A DNA stretch of 64,000 nucleotides. It comes from Bacteroidales bacterium UBA1184. Lineage in GTDB: Bacteria; Bacteroidota; Bacteroidia; Bacteroidales; ML635J-15. The DNA lies in the NCBI GenBank assembly GCA_002310235.1, contig DBYO01000001.1, positions 1-64,000 of the forward strand. The letters run 5' to 3'. The notes beneath the pieces are model-generated. The model saw nothing but the letters and a program-made list of their open reading frames with translations. It made no database searches and was not told the origin of the DNA. The position numbers and the translations under genes were made by a program. Every line of letters starts with the position of its first letter. The first letter of the stretch is position 1. This document shows, piece by piece, positions 12,501-18,761 of this stretch.

Positions 12501-15500
12501 AAAAATCTGTTGCTTGTAATTGATGATAATTCGGCAAATTCTGATGGTGAAAATTATACATTCAACTATACACCAACAAGTTATAGGTCTGTAATATCCT
12601 ATTATAGTAATAGTGGCAATTACGGAAATACTAATATAAGCGGACATTCGAGAGTTTGCGATACAAATCGTCCTAATACTAAGTTCTGTATATATGAAGG
12701 TGCTGCATGTACAATAGAATATAATACTGCTTCAACATGTACGGGAGTGTCGAATACAATTGCAAGTAGTCACGGTGTAACAGGTCATCCTATTTTTGTG
12801 ACTAACGATATTCCTTCTTGCAGTAAGGGTGTCTTCCTGAATTGGAATACTGAGCCCGATAATTCAGGTACTAGCTACGCTCCAGGTGATTTTATTTCAC
12901 AAGGATCAAATATGACTCTTTATGCAATATACAGAATATGTGATTATGTTGATATTGTAAAAGCAGGCAATGCTACACAGGGTATTGCAGATGGAGGTGT
13001 TGACAGATTCGGAATTCAGAAGTTCAATGTATGTCAGGGTGAGACAATTGTACTAGAAGCCCAGAAGAAAGCCGGTGCTCCTGATAATATAACATTTTCG
13101 TGGGACGTAAACCGTCACGATGGTCATGCACATGTTACAAGCGAGACCAATTCTGTATCGTACGTTGCTAATACTACTATGGGTCATGATATATTGCTTA
13201 CCGTTGATGATGGACACTATTGCAAGCAGGAGATTCCTCTGCGTGTATGGGTGTCGCATGGTCTTAGAATGGCATTGGACAACCCATCGGCTGGCGATAT
13301 TTGCGTAGGTAACGGCAAGGAGATTGTTGTAGGAGATCCTCGTTTTGTAGATGAGCCTATGATTGTGGTTAACAACGAGTCGTTGCAAATAAAGTCAACT
13401 CAGGGAGTGACAAGTCCTAAATTTATTCCCGATGGTGTGGGAGAATGCTATACTTCGGATGTTACTTTTGCCGATTTCAAGGAAAATGCTGTGATTACTG
13501 ATGCTTCAAATATCGATTATGTAAAAATTAATTTGGAGCACTCGCATATTGGTGATGTCCAGATTTCTCTTAAGTGCTATACTCCAAACTATCAGCCTAG
13601 AACAGCAATATTGCTTCAGGATGCAAAAGGTACTTCTGGTGGAGGTCTTGACAATGCTACTTATGATTGGCCATATAATGTTATAAGATGCTATGCTAAC
13701 TTTTATAGATATCGTAACCCAGGATATGCTAATGGAACTTGTTCCCAAGGAACTTATGATGGACAGGTTACTATGAGAGTATTTGTCGGTTATGACAATA
13801 CTGCCACTGGTATTCGTCAGGAAGCTAAAGCTTTTGACAGGGGTATGACTACTCGTGAAATGCTTGCTCAGCTTCAGGCTATGATAAATTCGGGTAACAG
13901 ACCTGCTGATTTCTGTTATGGTGGCTATTATTATAAGTTTGCTAGTTGGCAAAATATAACTTATAGAGAAGGAAATAACTCTACAGGAGGTTATGGTAAT
14001 AGTACTCGCCAATGGTACACAGAAGCAGCATCATTGGGCTTTGGTAAACCTAACATGCATGACGGGCTTGATAATTATATATCGACACCTAGCTACAATC
14101 CAACTGGTGTAGGTTTCGATTATTGCTGGTCGAATAGCGACACTTATCAGTATGCTTCTGCCGAAGGAAGTCTTATCGACAATTCAAATCATGAACGAGG
14201 CTATACAAATGCTTTGATAGTAACACCTTCTAACGCTACTAATGGAACACAATTCTATCATCCATATCAAAGTTTCCAGAGCCTTGTCGGTTGTAAACTC
14301 AATGGTGTATGGACTATTCAGATTTGTGACTCGTGGGGATTGGACAACGGCTATATCTTTAGTTGGGAGATTGGTTTGAAAGATATTGACGATAATGCAT
14401 GGTCATACGATATACAACTGGTAGATTCTCACGTAGGTAGTTGTGGCGGGTTCGATTCTAGTGACGCTGATAATTCAGAAAACTTAGTAAGTGAAATAGA
14501 TAACGAGCCGAACTTCTTTATTCACCCGACAATTGCTAATTTGGCAAGCAACAATATAACCTTGCCTACTTATCCCGAATCTTTGACTCGCAGCTGCGAA
14601 CTTACCCTTATCGACAACATAGGTTGTGAGACTAGTGCAAATGCATTTACATATAATATTTCACAGCCAGCTATACCTAATATTTCCGAGCCAATTATTT
14701 GTTTGGGAGAGCAGGCTCATGTAGTTGCAAGCCTCGGAGGCCCTGAAGTAGCATCAGGAGATGAGTCGATATTCAAGTGGTGGACAATGCCTGAAGGTGA
14801 ATCAAACTGGACTGCTCTTACAGGACAAGGTGTTGCAAATCCAGTAAATGGTGTGACAAGAACAGAATTTTTCTATACACCTACTCATGCAGGCGATAGG
14901 TTTAGAGCTGAAATTTATGATGCTCATGGCTGCGGTGGTATCATTGATAATATCATTACAATAAATCTACCCGATATTCCAAATGCAGCAGACTATGACT
15001 ATATATGGCATGGCAAACATGTTGATGTAGAAAGTAATGTCTGGAATATAGTAGAGAACTGGTATGTAAACAATGGCGGATCGTATTCGGTTGCAAGTGC
15101 TTCGCTTCCAACAAAGGACGATAATGTATATATTGGTGTAAATCAATGTTCTCCTAATCCTAATTTGACATTAAGTGAAAATGCTGTAGCAGGAAACCTT
15201 ACTATTGGATCTGGTGCAGCGCTTACTATTCCTGCAGGAAAAACATTGAGTATAGCTGGTAACCTTGAAAATATTGGAACTCTGAATGCTAATGAAATTG
15301 TGGGAAATAGAAATAGTACGGTTTCATTCATTGGTTCTGATGATCAGTCAATAACAAACGCCCAGACGTTTGCAAATGTATCATTCAATCAGGAGAGCGT
15401 TCATAAAATTACAGCTGATAATGGTATTACAATTAATAGAGATGCTTCTTTCACTATGGGTATTTTGACTGGAGATGCAACCTTTAACGACGGATCAAGG

Positions 15501-16646
15501 GTTACCACTGTTAATATGACACATAATAGTTATATTGACGGAACTGTGGTAAAGAAGGGCGATTCCGATAAGTTTACATTCCCGACAGGTAATGATGGCG
15601 TACTCGGCGCTTTCTCAGCTACGATTGAAAATAATATTCCGGAAGGTGTGTCTGTCAAGTTCAACCACAAAAATGGCGATGGAACCGATCAGACTGGCTT
15701 CTCTACCGAGGCTCCTGATTACTATCCTACTTGGTGGAGCGCAGGCGCTATGTGCGGTGAAAATGATCCACAGCTTGACCACGTAAGTAATTTTGAGTAT
15801 TGGAAAGTTTATGGTGTTAATGAAGGTGTTGTTTTGACCGACCTCACACTCAAGGTTGATGCCGACCATCCGACTCAGCATTTCCATGATGGTGTAAGTG
15901 ATTATTCATCCAACCATATAGTTGCTGCAGCTCATTACGACTGCTGGAAGAACCTTGGCACGGTATCAACTACAGTTACTGGTACACATAATACTATAAC
16001 GATAAGAAATATTCAGACTATTCCACATACACGTAGTGGAGCATTCGATGGCTATGTAACCCTTGGATCTATCGACCGTGCTACATTGTTGCCTATCGAA
16101 TTGAAATCGCTCTCTGCTAATTGCGACGGAAAGTCGGTTCTCGTGGAATGGACTACAGCTAGCGAACGCAACAACGATTACTTCTCGATTGAACGTTCCG
16201 ACGATGCAATCAACTTCGTCGAGGTGGCACGCGTGGCAGGTGCTGGCAACAGCATTGAAACGCTCAACTACAGCTATACCGACTATGGCGTACATGGTGG
16301 CGACAACTATTACCGCCTTGTACAAGTTGACTATGACGGCATGCGTTCGGTTTCGGAAATTGTGGTAGCCTTCTGTTTCGATGACAATGGCGAAGAGCCT
16401 GAGGTAATGGCTTACCCGAATCCGTTCAACAATGAACTTACTATCGAACTTGAAAACTTCGGCAACCGTCCTGCTCGTATCGATGTATTCGATATGCTTG
16501 GCAAGTTGGTTTACACCGAATCGGTCGATGAACCGCAGAATAGCTATAGTACGCTTCTGCAGTTCGGTGAGTTGCCTCCTTCGACCTACAATGTTCGAGT
16601 TTCAACTTCCGACTTTGTAATAAACCGCAAGGTTGTGAAGAACTAA
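3525..16646 (+). CDS. Giant multidomain T9SS-secreted surface protein (FN3/GEVED/Big_2 mosaic)
   Basis: A 4373-residue secreted protein. The signal peptide (KLRILFAMLAFCMTMVFGGKAFAQ, about residues 55-78) sits behind an unusual 54-residue N-terminal extension; no Met lies between M14 and M62, so the start must be at or near 3525. Approximate order by residue: module M1 79-250; FN3 254, 343; GEVED 427-590; FN3 592, 683; M2 776-950; FN3 951, 1042; GEVED 1126-1286; FN3 1288; jelly-roll-like 1379-1574; FN3 1575; jelly-roll-like 1663-1844; FN3 1845; CEI module 1937-2044; FN3 2044; CEI module 2131-2237; FN3 2239; M3 2333-2505; Big_2 2513-2600; unnamed 2603-2780; Big_2 2782-2880; M4 2881-3062; InlB/Flg_new-like 3062-3140; P-domain-like 3326-3622; Ig-like near 3726; beta-helix-like 3862-4012; pre-CTD FN3-like 4188-4282; T9SS type A sorting domain 4295-4373. 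No catalytic domain is recognised. An adhesin or matrix role is likely (inference). Confidence 0.9.
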   Translation: MKDFYGMRGNSTIMLGALGNNKASVCVSKEFDEKNTAEISKIGNITYENNLIAYKLRILFAMLAFCMTMVFGGKAFAQETLTVYDGEGTNSNVPVHGLWADAYLKCEFVIPADQLDDMINGTLSEMTFYLTSPASAAWTGTFQVFLNEVGESSISAFYGTDGATTVYTGTLDGTSSTMSIAFSDNYVYNGGNLLVGVYQTASGNYKSATFAGETVTGACVQGYSSSSLDAVSGSQRNFIPKTTFTYTPGAVSTCSRPTELAKSNLTARTVDLAWTNGADETAWQICINGDEDNLVDVTTNPYTLTSLNPETPYSVKVRANCGSEKSYWSNTVSFTTLPSCPVPTEIVCTGFTVTTATFSWTAGASEGEWNLQYKAATDADWTVVNDVTSPYTITGLTEETNYLVQVQAVCNVDDLSAWTSPVQVYTGYCQPAPTSRDGKGITGVSFGIGDDVVNNSDVNGLPEDAPYYGNYASMVGAVQAGVEATVSITYATGYDYGTIVWIDLNNNLTFEGNEVVYVGTSASANPTILNAKFTLPASTPIGDYRMRIAGADSYYNSNTGSIADAADANSCPTSTYTVVHDYTIRVLEAPSCLPPLALRATNIAARTANLVWIPSGSETAWQISISNAPGHEDIIDVTTNPYTLTNLTPSRVHTVKVRANCGDTDGVSAWSNSASFTTLEACPAPTALSAILTPGNGTIATLSWTEEGSATDWMLEYGTASDFSNAIPENVTGTPSINLTGLTAETTYYARVKSVCGGIDGESEWGDVISFETTDKIIIGTGNSTNGYLPTYTFYNYSLTQQIYTVAEIGNRAGAIYSVDFYCSGAVTRDLDIYMVATDKETFEGSSDWITATAADLVYSGPVTFAAGAWTTIELDNPYIYGGTHNVAIIVDDNTGSYETAPNFRTFDAASQAIRYYNDNDNQDPTAPTATGTNMNVKNQIRLFIGEPPACAKPTELTVTDIAIYNATFDWTAGGAEPDWNISYKADGDPDWTEVSHVSNHYTIYDFLPATRYELRVQANCPGGISVSDWSRAVTFTTLPTCPIPTNLAVAVTETSATVTWTPGYSETNWNLRYKLAGAAWTNVSDVESPYTITGLTADTHYEVQVQADCGSENSNWSGSYSFFTGYCQPNPTSIDNDGITNVTFGFGDNVVNNSEQLTTAPFYGNYSNLVGDVPVGIEATIGITYETHFDYGTIIWIDFNNNFVFDGDEVVYAGESSSVSPTTLNATFTLPETTPLGEYRMRIAGADTYYDNYTSSIAEAADANSCPTGTFIIIHDYTIRVIETPSCMSPTDVVATSTTTTTATVSWTENSPTPATNWVLQYSTNSDFSDSQTAEVSTNPAEITSLNDGTVYYVRVRAKCDVDNLSYWSNPASFVTECGYFTVDENHRYTEDFAGLTSVTFPRICWSQERTSEGTGYGSSYSEGAWTCYTSTQGTGSNPPMAQLRKSKDGSIHNLVTKALTMAAGNYVVSLRVYRNATSINYQEGINVYLSKTDDLVSDGNDALDLGFISRSYNTASVINSEILGTELATGWYYYDIPVTVGADGVYYVIFEGKCLNGDAIYMDDVVVMVAPTCPKPTDIIVTSTGTNEATIEWTAGGTETSWNLRYKTSNENSWTTINNITNPYTTITNLSAATSYVFQVQADCGGDYSDWTVSETFKTKYGIVFLEEFGTVMPNDWNQYSVKLSEVMNGSPLISANSGWSFGESNGVFGNHARVNIYGGTCYRWLTTPIIVMKPNVQLTFNLALTKFSGTLAPAVTGALDDKFVVLISTDEGATWTVLRQYDNVGSQYVYDDIALEGEDVAIDLTSYSNDEVIIAFYGESTEYNVDNNLHIDNVMLDYIPTCFKPTGLTVVSTDLNTATIEWTPSGDETRWQYSLNGSAWTDFENVTGTTPKTAIISGLTEATVYSIEVRAYCSDNFNDQSRPSLPVSFYTDLCAVGDMCEINYILNDSEGNGWEGNAIKVVDDLTNIVLDTWAVAGGESSATGSLSVCEGREIRFEWANGSSSSDCSYLVYDINGDEIFSGEDAMENAVSHIVDCTPLSCRRPRNLVVSNITANSAQISWEPNITISNIRTWQYSIDNGANWVDVSSESHANLTGLTESETYTVQVRTKCNIDEYSDPITASFVTGDMCEIRFELTDSYGDSWNGAAIRVTDDVTGEVLGTLTNLNLNGSSGSGENEVNIIYFPVRDGAEIAFNWISGNFDNETSYVVYDVNDDVIFSGSGAMPYPVTFTVNCPDCVRPNNLIATGVTTTGALLSWDAGSANHWIIEYSTHSDFSAGIVSEDVYVTPEKEYTGLVTDITYYFRVKAVCGVGEESDWSNVCEVIPSVCRRVGNGAAGNGELPSNTYYNYSFTQQIYSAAEIGPAGLMNGISFYNSGAARTRSLDVYVVYTSKTSFSGASDWITVTPEDMVFSGIITMASGQWTQIDFNDDHAIEYDGARNIAVIIDDNTGTYENTMSCLVFNAAGNQTLSLYSDGINYDPMNTSSYAGRLLSEKNQIRFCVESCEDRPGNIAFVNPSVRISVDGSVDLSSDTYFTNTTTVAGTTVQWSSNDPRIATVDSDGVVTAHSAGRAVITASLPSKTVGQTLYCAMQTEVAVIVDCNTMTPQCFDFDEYTGANREYHLDAGLPSCWRRIYTGKYEGGEPHAYKGYFAKDSVAIEITSGNYQLYGENFGYTNYVIMPYISGLENGGMVTFNAWWQYVDFGTLTLGYMTDPDDAATFVAVDDATPFLYNFGSAASGVNQISLPDNMPADAYIAFRWFCQTDYFSYSVAIDNVCVCSAVTGTFELTTVTGNALEGDQMKEGTTVVSIRDYLNTDIDLSTGNLTYSSLNPSIAIVDNDGVVTGTSVGEATIMVTFTPNEDGKCPRYAYFVVTVESESCKEIGDAISTTYTVPVNNNYNYTYTQILFKHDEINASGLITSISFQYANNSQMNAKNSVKLYLKEVNKNEFSNASDWILDVTESDLVYSGALNCAEGWNSFSFDEPFAYSGDKNLLLVIDDNSANSDGENYTFNYTPTSYRSVISYYSNSGNYGNTNISGHSRVCDTNRPNTKFCIYEGAACTIEYNTASTCTGVSNTIASSHGVTGHPIFVTNDIPSCSKGVFLNWNTEPDNSGTSYAPGDFISQGSNMTLYAIYRICDYVDIVKAGNATQGIADGGVDRFGIQKFNVCQGETIVLEAQKKAGAPDNITFSWDVNRHDGHAHVTSETNSVSYVANTTMGHDILLTVDDGHYCKQEIPLRVWVSHGLRMALDNPSAGDICVGNGKEIVVGDPRFVDEPMIVVNNESLQIKSTQGVTSPKFIPDGVGECYTSDVTFADFKENAVITDASNIDYVKINLEHSHIGDVQISLKCYTPNYQPRTAILLQDAKGTSGGGLDNATYDWPYNVIRCYANFYRYRNPGYANGTCSQGTYDGQVTMRVFVGYDNTATGIRQEAKAFDRGMTTREMLAQLQAMINSGNRPADFCYGGYYYKFASWQNITYREGNNSTGGYGNSTRQWYTEAASLGFGKPNMHDGLDNYISTPSYNPTGVGFDYCWSNSDTYQYASAEGSLIDNSNHERGYTNALIVTPSNATNGTQFYHPYQSFQSLVGCKLNGVWTIQICDSWGLDNGYIFSWEIGLKDIDDNAWSYDIQLVDSHVGSCGGFDSSDADNSENLVSEIDNEPNFFIHPTIANLASNNITLPTYPESLTRSCELTLIDNIGCETSANAFTYNISQPAIPNISEPIICLGEQAHVVASLGGPEVASGDESIFKWWTMPEGESNWTALTGQGVANPVNGVTRTEFFYTPTHAGDRFRAEIYDAHGCGGIIDNIITINLPDIPNAADYDYIWHGKHVDVESNVWNIVENWYVNNGGSYSVASASLPTKDDNVYIGVNQCSPNPNLTLSENAVAGNLTIGSGAALTIPAGKTLSIAGNLENIGTLNANEIVGNRNSTVSFIGSDDQSITNAQTFANVSFNQESVHKITADNGITINRDASFTMGILTGDATFNDGSRVTTVNMTHNSYIDGTVVKKGDSDKFTFPTGNDGVLGAFSATIENNIPEGVSVKFNHKNGDGTDQTGFSTEAPDYYPTWWSAGAMCGENDPQLDHVSNFEYWKVYGVNEGVVLTDLTLKVDADHPTQHFHDGVSDYSSNHIVAAAHYDCWKNLGTVSTTVTGTHNTITIRNIQTIPHTRSGAFDGYVTLGSIDRATLLPIELKSLSANCDGKSVLVEWTTASERNNDYFSIERSDDAINFVEVARVAGAGNSIETLNYSYTDYGVHGGDNYYRLVQVDYDGMRSVSEIVVAFCFDDNGEEPEVMAYPNPFNNELTIELENFGNRPARIDVFDMLGKLVYTESVDEPQNSYSTLLQFGELPPSTYNVRVSTSDFVINRKVVKN
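3759..4275 (+). repeat. Copy 1 of an unnamed ~170-residue module (most divergent)
   Basis: Directly follows the signal peptide. It shares with the later copies a core of a beta-rich Y-x-G/VYTGTL segment and an N-L-L-V-G-V-Y stretch equivalent to the N-V-A-I-I-V-D-D-N segment elsewhere. Confidence 0.5.
4800..5290 (+). repeat. GEVED domain copy 1 in the giant T9SS protein
   Basis: Starts at GYCQPAPTS and contains IVWIDLNNNLTFEGNEVVY and GDYRMRIAGADSYY, the hallmarks of GEVED domains. It is flanked by FN3 domains. A clear paralogous copy lies at 6897-7380. Confidence 0.8.
5850..6372 (+). repeat. Copy 2 of the unnamed ~170-residue module
   Basis: Key features in order: YNYSLTQQIYTVAEIG, DLDIYMVATDKETFEGSSDW, DLVYSGPVTFAAGAW, then HNVAIIVDDNTGSYETAP. 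The closest relative in the window is the copy at 10521-11040. Confidence 0.75.
6897..7380 (+). repeat. GEVED domain copy 2 in the giant T9SS protein
   Basis: Starts at GYCQPNPTS and contains IIWIDFNNNFVFDGDEVVY and GEYRMRIAGADTYYD. It is colinear with copy 1 over its full length. The surrounding FN3-FN3-GEVED order is also duplicated, which points to an internal duplication of about 1 kb. Confidence 0.8.
10521..11040 (+). repeat. Copy 3 of the unnamed ~170-residue module
   Basis: YNYSFTQQIYSAAEIG, SLDVYVVYTSKTSFSGASDW, DMVFSGIITMASGQW and NIAVIIDDNTGTYENT match copy 2 segment by segment, with long conserved blocks. Confidence 0.75.
12165..12705 (+). repeat. Copy 4 of the unnamed ~170-residue module
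   Basis: YNYTYTQILFKHDEI, SVKLYLKEVNKNEFSNASDW, DLVYSGALNCAEGW and NLLLVIDDNSANSDGENY show the same order of blocks as copies 2 and 3, at lower identity. Confidence 0.7.
16407..16646 (+). other. T9SS type A C-terminal sorting domain of the giant protein
   Basis: The last 80 codons begin MAYPNPFNNELTIE and contain RIDVFDMLGKLVY and YNVRVSTSDFVINRKVVKN, the classical Por-secretion sorting fold. Such domains direct export through the PorV/PorU attachment system and are removed at the cell surface. The preceding 300 bp (LPIELKSLSANCDGKSVLVEW) is the FN3-like domain that commonly precedes it. Confidence 0.92.
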
Positions 16647-16680
16647 AGTAGCCTAAATAAACACACTAACAAATAGGTTT

Positions 16681-16720
16681 GGCATCCCGGTGTTCCCCGC
16701 ATTCGGGATGTCTTTTTTTT
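16681..16720 (+). terminator. Terminator of the giant T9SS protein gene
   Basis: Stem GGCATCCCG (16681-16689) pairs with CGGGATGTC (16704-16712), with one G-T pair, around a 14-nt loop, and is followed by eight T. Confidence 0.9.
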
Positions 16721-16827
16721 GTATTCGTTTTTGTTTTTACGACAATTATGACAACCTATACAACTTTCAACCGTTTTGCATCTTGTCGTTATACTTACTC
16801 TTAACTTTCAACTTTCAACTATTAACT

Positions 16828-16857
16828 AAAAAAGCTCCCCGTTTAGGAGAGCTTTTT
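16828..16857 (-). terminator. Terminator for ftcD (minus strand)
   Basis: AAAAAGCTC (16829-16837) pairs with GAGCTTTTT (16849-16857). On the minus strand the hairpin is followed by a T-run and lies about 20 bp past the ftcD stop. A short tandem AACTTTC-type repeat precedes it at 16801-16820. Confidence 0.8.
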
Positions 16858-16878
16858 CGTATTGTTGAGTGATTTCCT

Positions 16879-18573
16879 TTAGCCGTTTATCTTCTGGTTG
16901 GCAATATCCATCACTTCCTTTTCGATTGCGAGTGCGCGTTTTTCAATTTCTTCGCCCTTCTTCAGGATGTCGGCAACAAACTCCTTGTCGTTGTACGACT
17001 TGCAGTTTATCTTCACATTTAGGAATGCTCCCTGAACAGCCGACCTTGCTGCCAATGCTCCAACTCCTGCGTCGCTTATCGAAGCTTCAAGACCGTTCTT
17101 TGCCATTTCGAGCATTACCTGCATGCTTTCGCAGCTGAGGCTCATGGTCTTGAATGGAATTTCGATTGCGAACTTGGTTGCATCTTGGATTGCTTGTTTG
17201 CGACGTGCTTTTTCTTCGTCGTTCGACTTTGGCAGACCAAATGCATCCATAATCTTGTTGAATGCATTGGTGTCTTCGTCAACCATCTTAAGAAGCTCGT
17301 CGTGGTAGTATTTGCCCTTTTCTGCCCAATCGCTGTAGTTTTTCCAGGTGTCATCGTTGCGGTGCTTGAGGGCGGTAAGGTTTGCCACCATTGTTCCCAG
17401 TGCTGCGCCGAGCGAACCCATATATGCTGAAATTGAACCTCCACCAGGAGCTGCTGATTCCGATGCAGTTGTGTGGCAGAATTTTACCAAGTCCATATCG
17501 ATAAGTTTAGGCTTGTTGTCTTCGAGCATGTATTCAATAACGTTCTTCTTCGGGTCGAAAGGCTTAACATCGTTCAGACCGAGCGAGCGAACAGCAATCT
17601 TAATGAGTTCTTCGTCCGATACGCCGAGCGAGCGTCCTTGTTTCTGCAGGAAGTATTTACCAGCATCAAGCAAGGTCTTGAGTGGAGTTACACCAACAAG
17701 TTCAGAACCAGTGACGCGGATTCCGTGGGCAGCAGCGCGTTCGCAGACTGTGTCGAATGCTATGTGCAACGGAGTTACATCGATGTCGGTAAGGTTCATT
17801 GAAATCTGTGCGATTCCGTATTCCTCGATGTACCATCCTATTGCTTTAACCGATTTCAAAAGACCAGGGACATACACCTTGTTGCCGTTTTCATCGAGTA
17901 CCGGCTTGCCGGTTACTGGGTGCCCTTCGCGCTTTACACGACCGCGTTCGCGAACGTCGTATGCGATAGAGTTGGCCTTGTTTACCGAAGTGGTGTTAAG
18001 GTTTACATTGAAAGCCACGAGGAAGTTGCGTGCGCCAACAGCTGTTGCTCCTGTGTGCATTACGCTATCGTTCCATTCACGTGGACCGAAATCTGGATGC
18101 CATTCTTCGCTACCGATACGCTTTGCTAGGGCTTCGTATTCACCCGAGCGGCAGTTTGCAAGATTGCGGCGCTTTGGTTCGAATGCAGCGCTTTCGTAGC
18201 AGTAAACTGGAATCGAAAGTTCTTCACCTATGCGTTTTGCAAGTTTACGAGCATATTCTACGGTTTGTTCCATAGTGATGTTCGACACTGGGATGAGCGG
18301 GCATACGTCGGTGGCGCCGAAGCGTGGGTGTGCACCGTGGTGTTTGCTCATGTCGATGAGTTCCGAAGCCTTCTTTACTGCAAGAAATGCAGCGTTGCAT
18401 ACATTTTCGGGCTCTCCAACAAAGGTTACTACTGTACGGTTGGTGGCTGCACCTGGGTCAACGTCGAGAAGTTTTATTCCTTCAACCGATTCTATTACAT
18501 CGGTAATCTGTTTGATGACAGCCATATCGCGTCCTTCACTGAAATTAGGAACGCATTCAATTATCTGTTTCAT
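16879..18573 (-). CDS. ftcD: Bifunctional glutamate formimidoyltransferase / formimidoyl-THF cyclodeaminase
   Basis: A 564-residue enzyme of histidine catabolism. The N-terminal part (about 1-330) transfers the formimino group from N-formimino-L-glutamate to tetrahydrofolate; the C-terminal part (about 345-564) releases ammonia to give methenyl-THF. It begins MKQIIECVPNFSEGRD and carries DVDPGAATNRTVVTFVG and KHHGAHPRFGATDVCP, which are hallmarks of the transferase. The cyclodeaminase half starts at FCHTTASESAAPGGGSISAY. I chose the start at 18573 because homologues begin at MKQ; a further nine codons upstream are open but not conserved. A TATTTTTG box lies 25 bp upstream. No hutH, hutU or hutI gene is next to it, so the rest of histidine breakdown is encoded elsewhere or missing. 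A monocistronic transcript is likely, with its own terminator. Confidence 0.95.
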   Translation of the reverse strand: MKQIIECVPNFSEGRDMAVIKQITDVIESVEGIKLLDVDPGAATNRTVVTFVGEPENVCNAAFLAVKKASELIDMSKHHGAHPRFGATDVCPLIPVSNITMEQTVEYARKLAKRIGEELSIPVYCYESAAFEPKRRNLANCRSGEYEALAKRIGSEEWHPDFGPREWNDSVMHTGATAVGARNFLVAFNVNLNTTSVNKANSIAYDVRERGRVKREGHPVTGKPVLDENGNKVYVPGLLKSVKAIGWYIEEYGIAQISMNLTDIDVTPLHIAFDTVCERAAAHGIRVTGSELVGVTPLKTLLDAGKYFLQKQGRSLGVSDEELIKIAVRSLGLNDVKPFDPKKNVIEYMLEDNKPKLIDMDLVKFCHTTASESAAPGGGSISAYMGSLGAALGTMVANLTALKHRNDDTWKNYSDWAEKGKYYHDELLKMVDEDTNAFNKIMDAFGLPKSNDEEKARRKQAIQDATKFAIEIPFKTMSLSCESMQVMLEMAKNGLEASISDAGVGALAARSAVQGAFLNVKINCKSYNDKEFVADILKKGEEIEKRALAIEKEVMDIANQKING

Positions 18574-18597
18574 TACGATACGTTTTAAAATTTTCCA

Positions 18598-18605
18598 CAA
18601 AAATA
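18598..18605 (-). promoter_or_regulatory. -7 promoter box upstream of ftcD
   Basis: TATTTTTG on the minus strand matches TAnnTTTG, 25 bp before the ftcD start codon. No clear -33 TTTG box is seen at the expected spacing. Confidence 0.5.
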
Positions 18606-18610
18606 CAATA

Positions 18611-18640
18611 TTATTTATGATTTACGAAGTACGATTTTAT
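18611..18640. repeat. Dispersed 30-bp repeat, copy A
   Basis: The stretch ending in GAAGTACGATTTTA matches 26361-26390 at all but about three of 30 positions. Both copies lie immediately upstream of the promoter of a minus-strand gene (ftcD here, tsaB there). Confidence 0.7.
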
Positions 18641-18701
18641 GGTAGCTTTTTGAGATATTTTCAAATTAATAAACAGCAGTGTTCTTATATGAAGCGGCCA
18701 C

Positions 18702-18741
18702 AAAAAAACAACAAATCCCAATCGCAGACGGACTGGGACTT
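18702..18741 (-). terminator. Terminator of the DUF177-rpmF-plsX operon
   Basis: On the minus strand AAGTCCCAGTC pairs with GATTGGGATTT around an 8-nt loop, and is followed by a T-rich tract (TGTTGTTTTTTTG). It lies 20 bp beyond the plsX stop. Confidence 0.8.
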
Positions 18742-18761
18742 GCCATTTATGAAAAAGATTA

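Noticed and set aside
3525..16646. Giant gene as a fusion caused by misassembly
   Set aside because: Frame is uninterrupted for 13 kb, repeats are diverged rather than identical, and the order signal peptide to sorting domain is coherent.
17348..18199. Plus-strand open frame of 283 codons opposite ftcD
   Set aside because: Antisense shadow of a well-supported enzyme gene; composition typical of shadow frames and no homology recognised.
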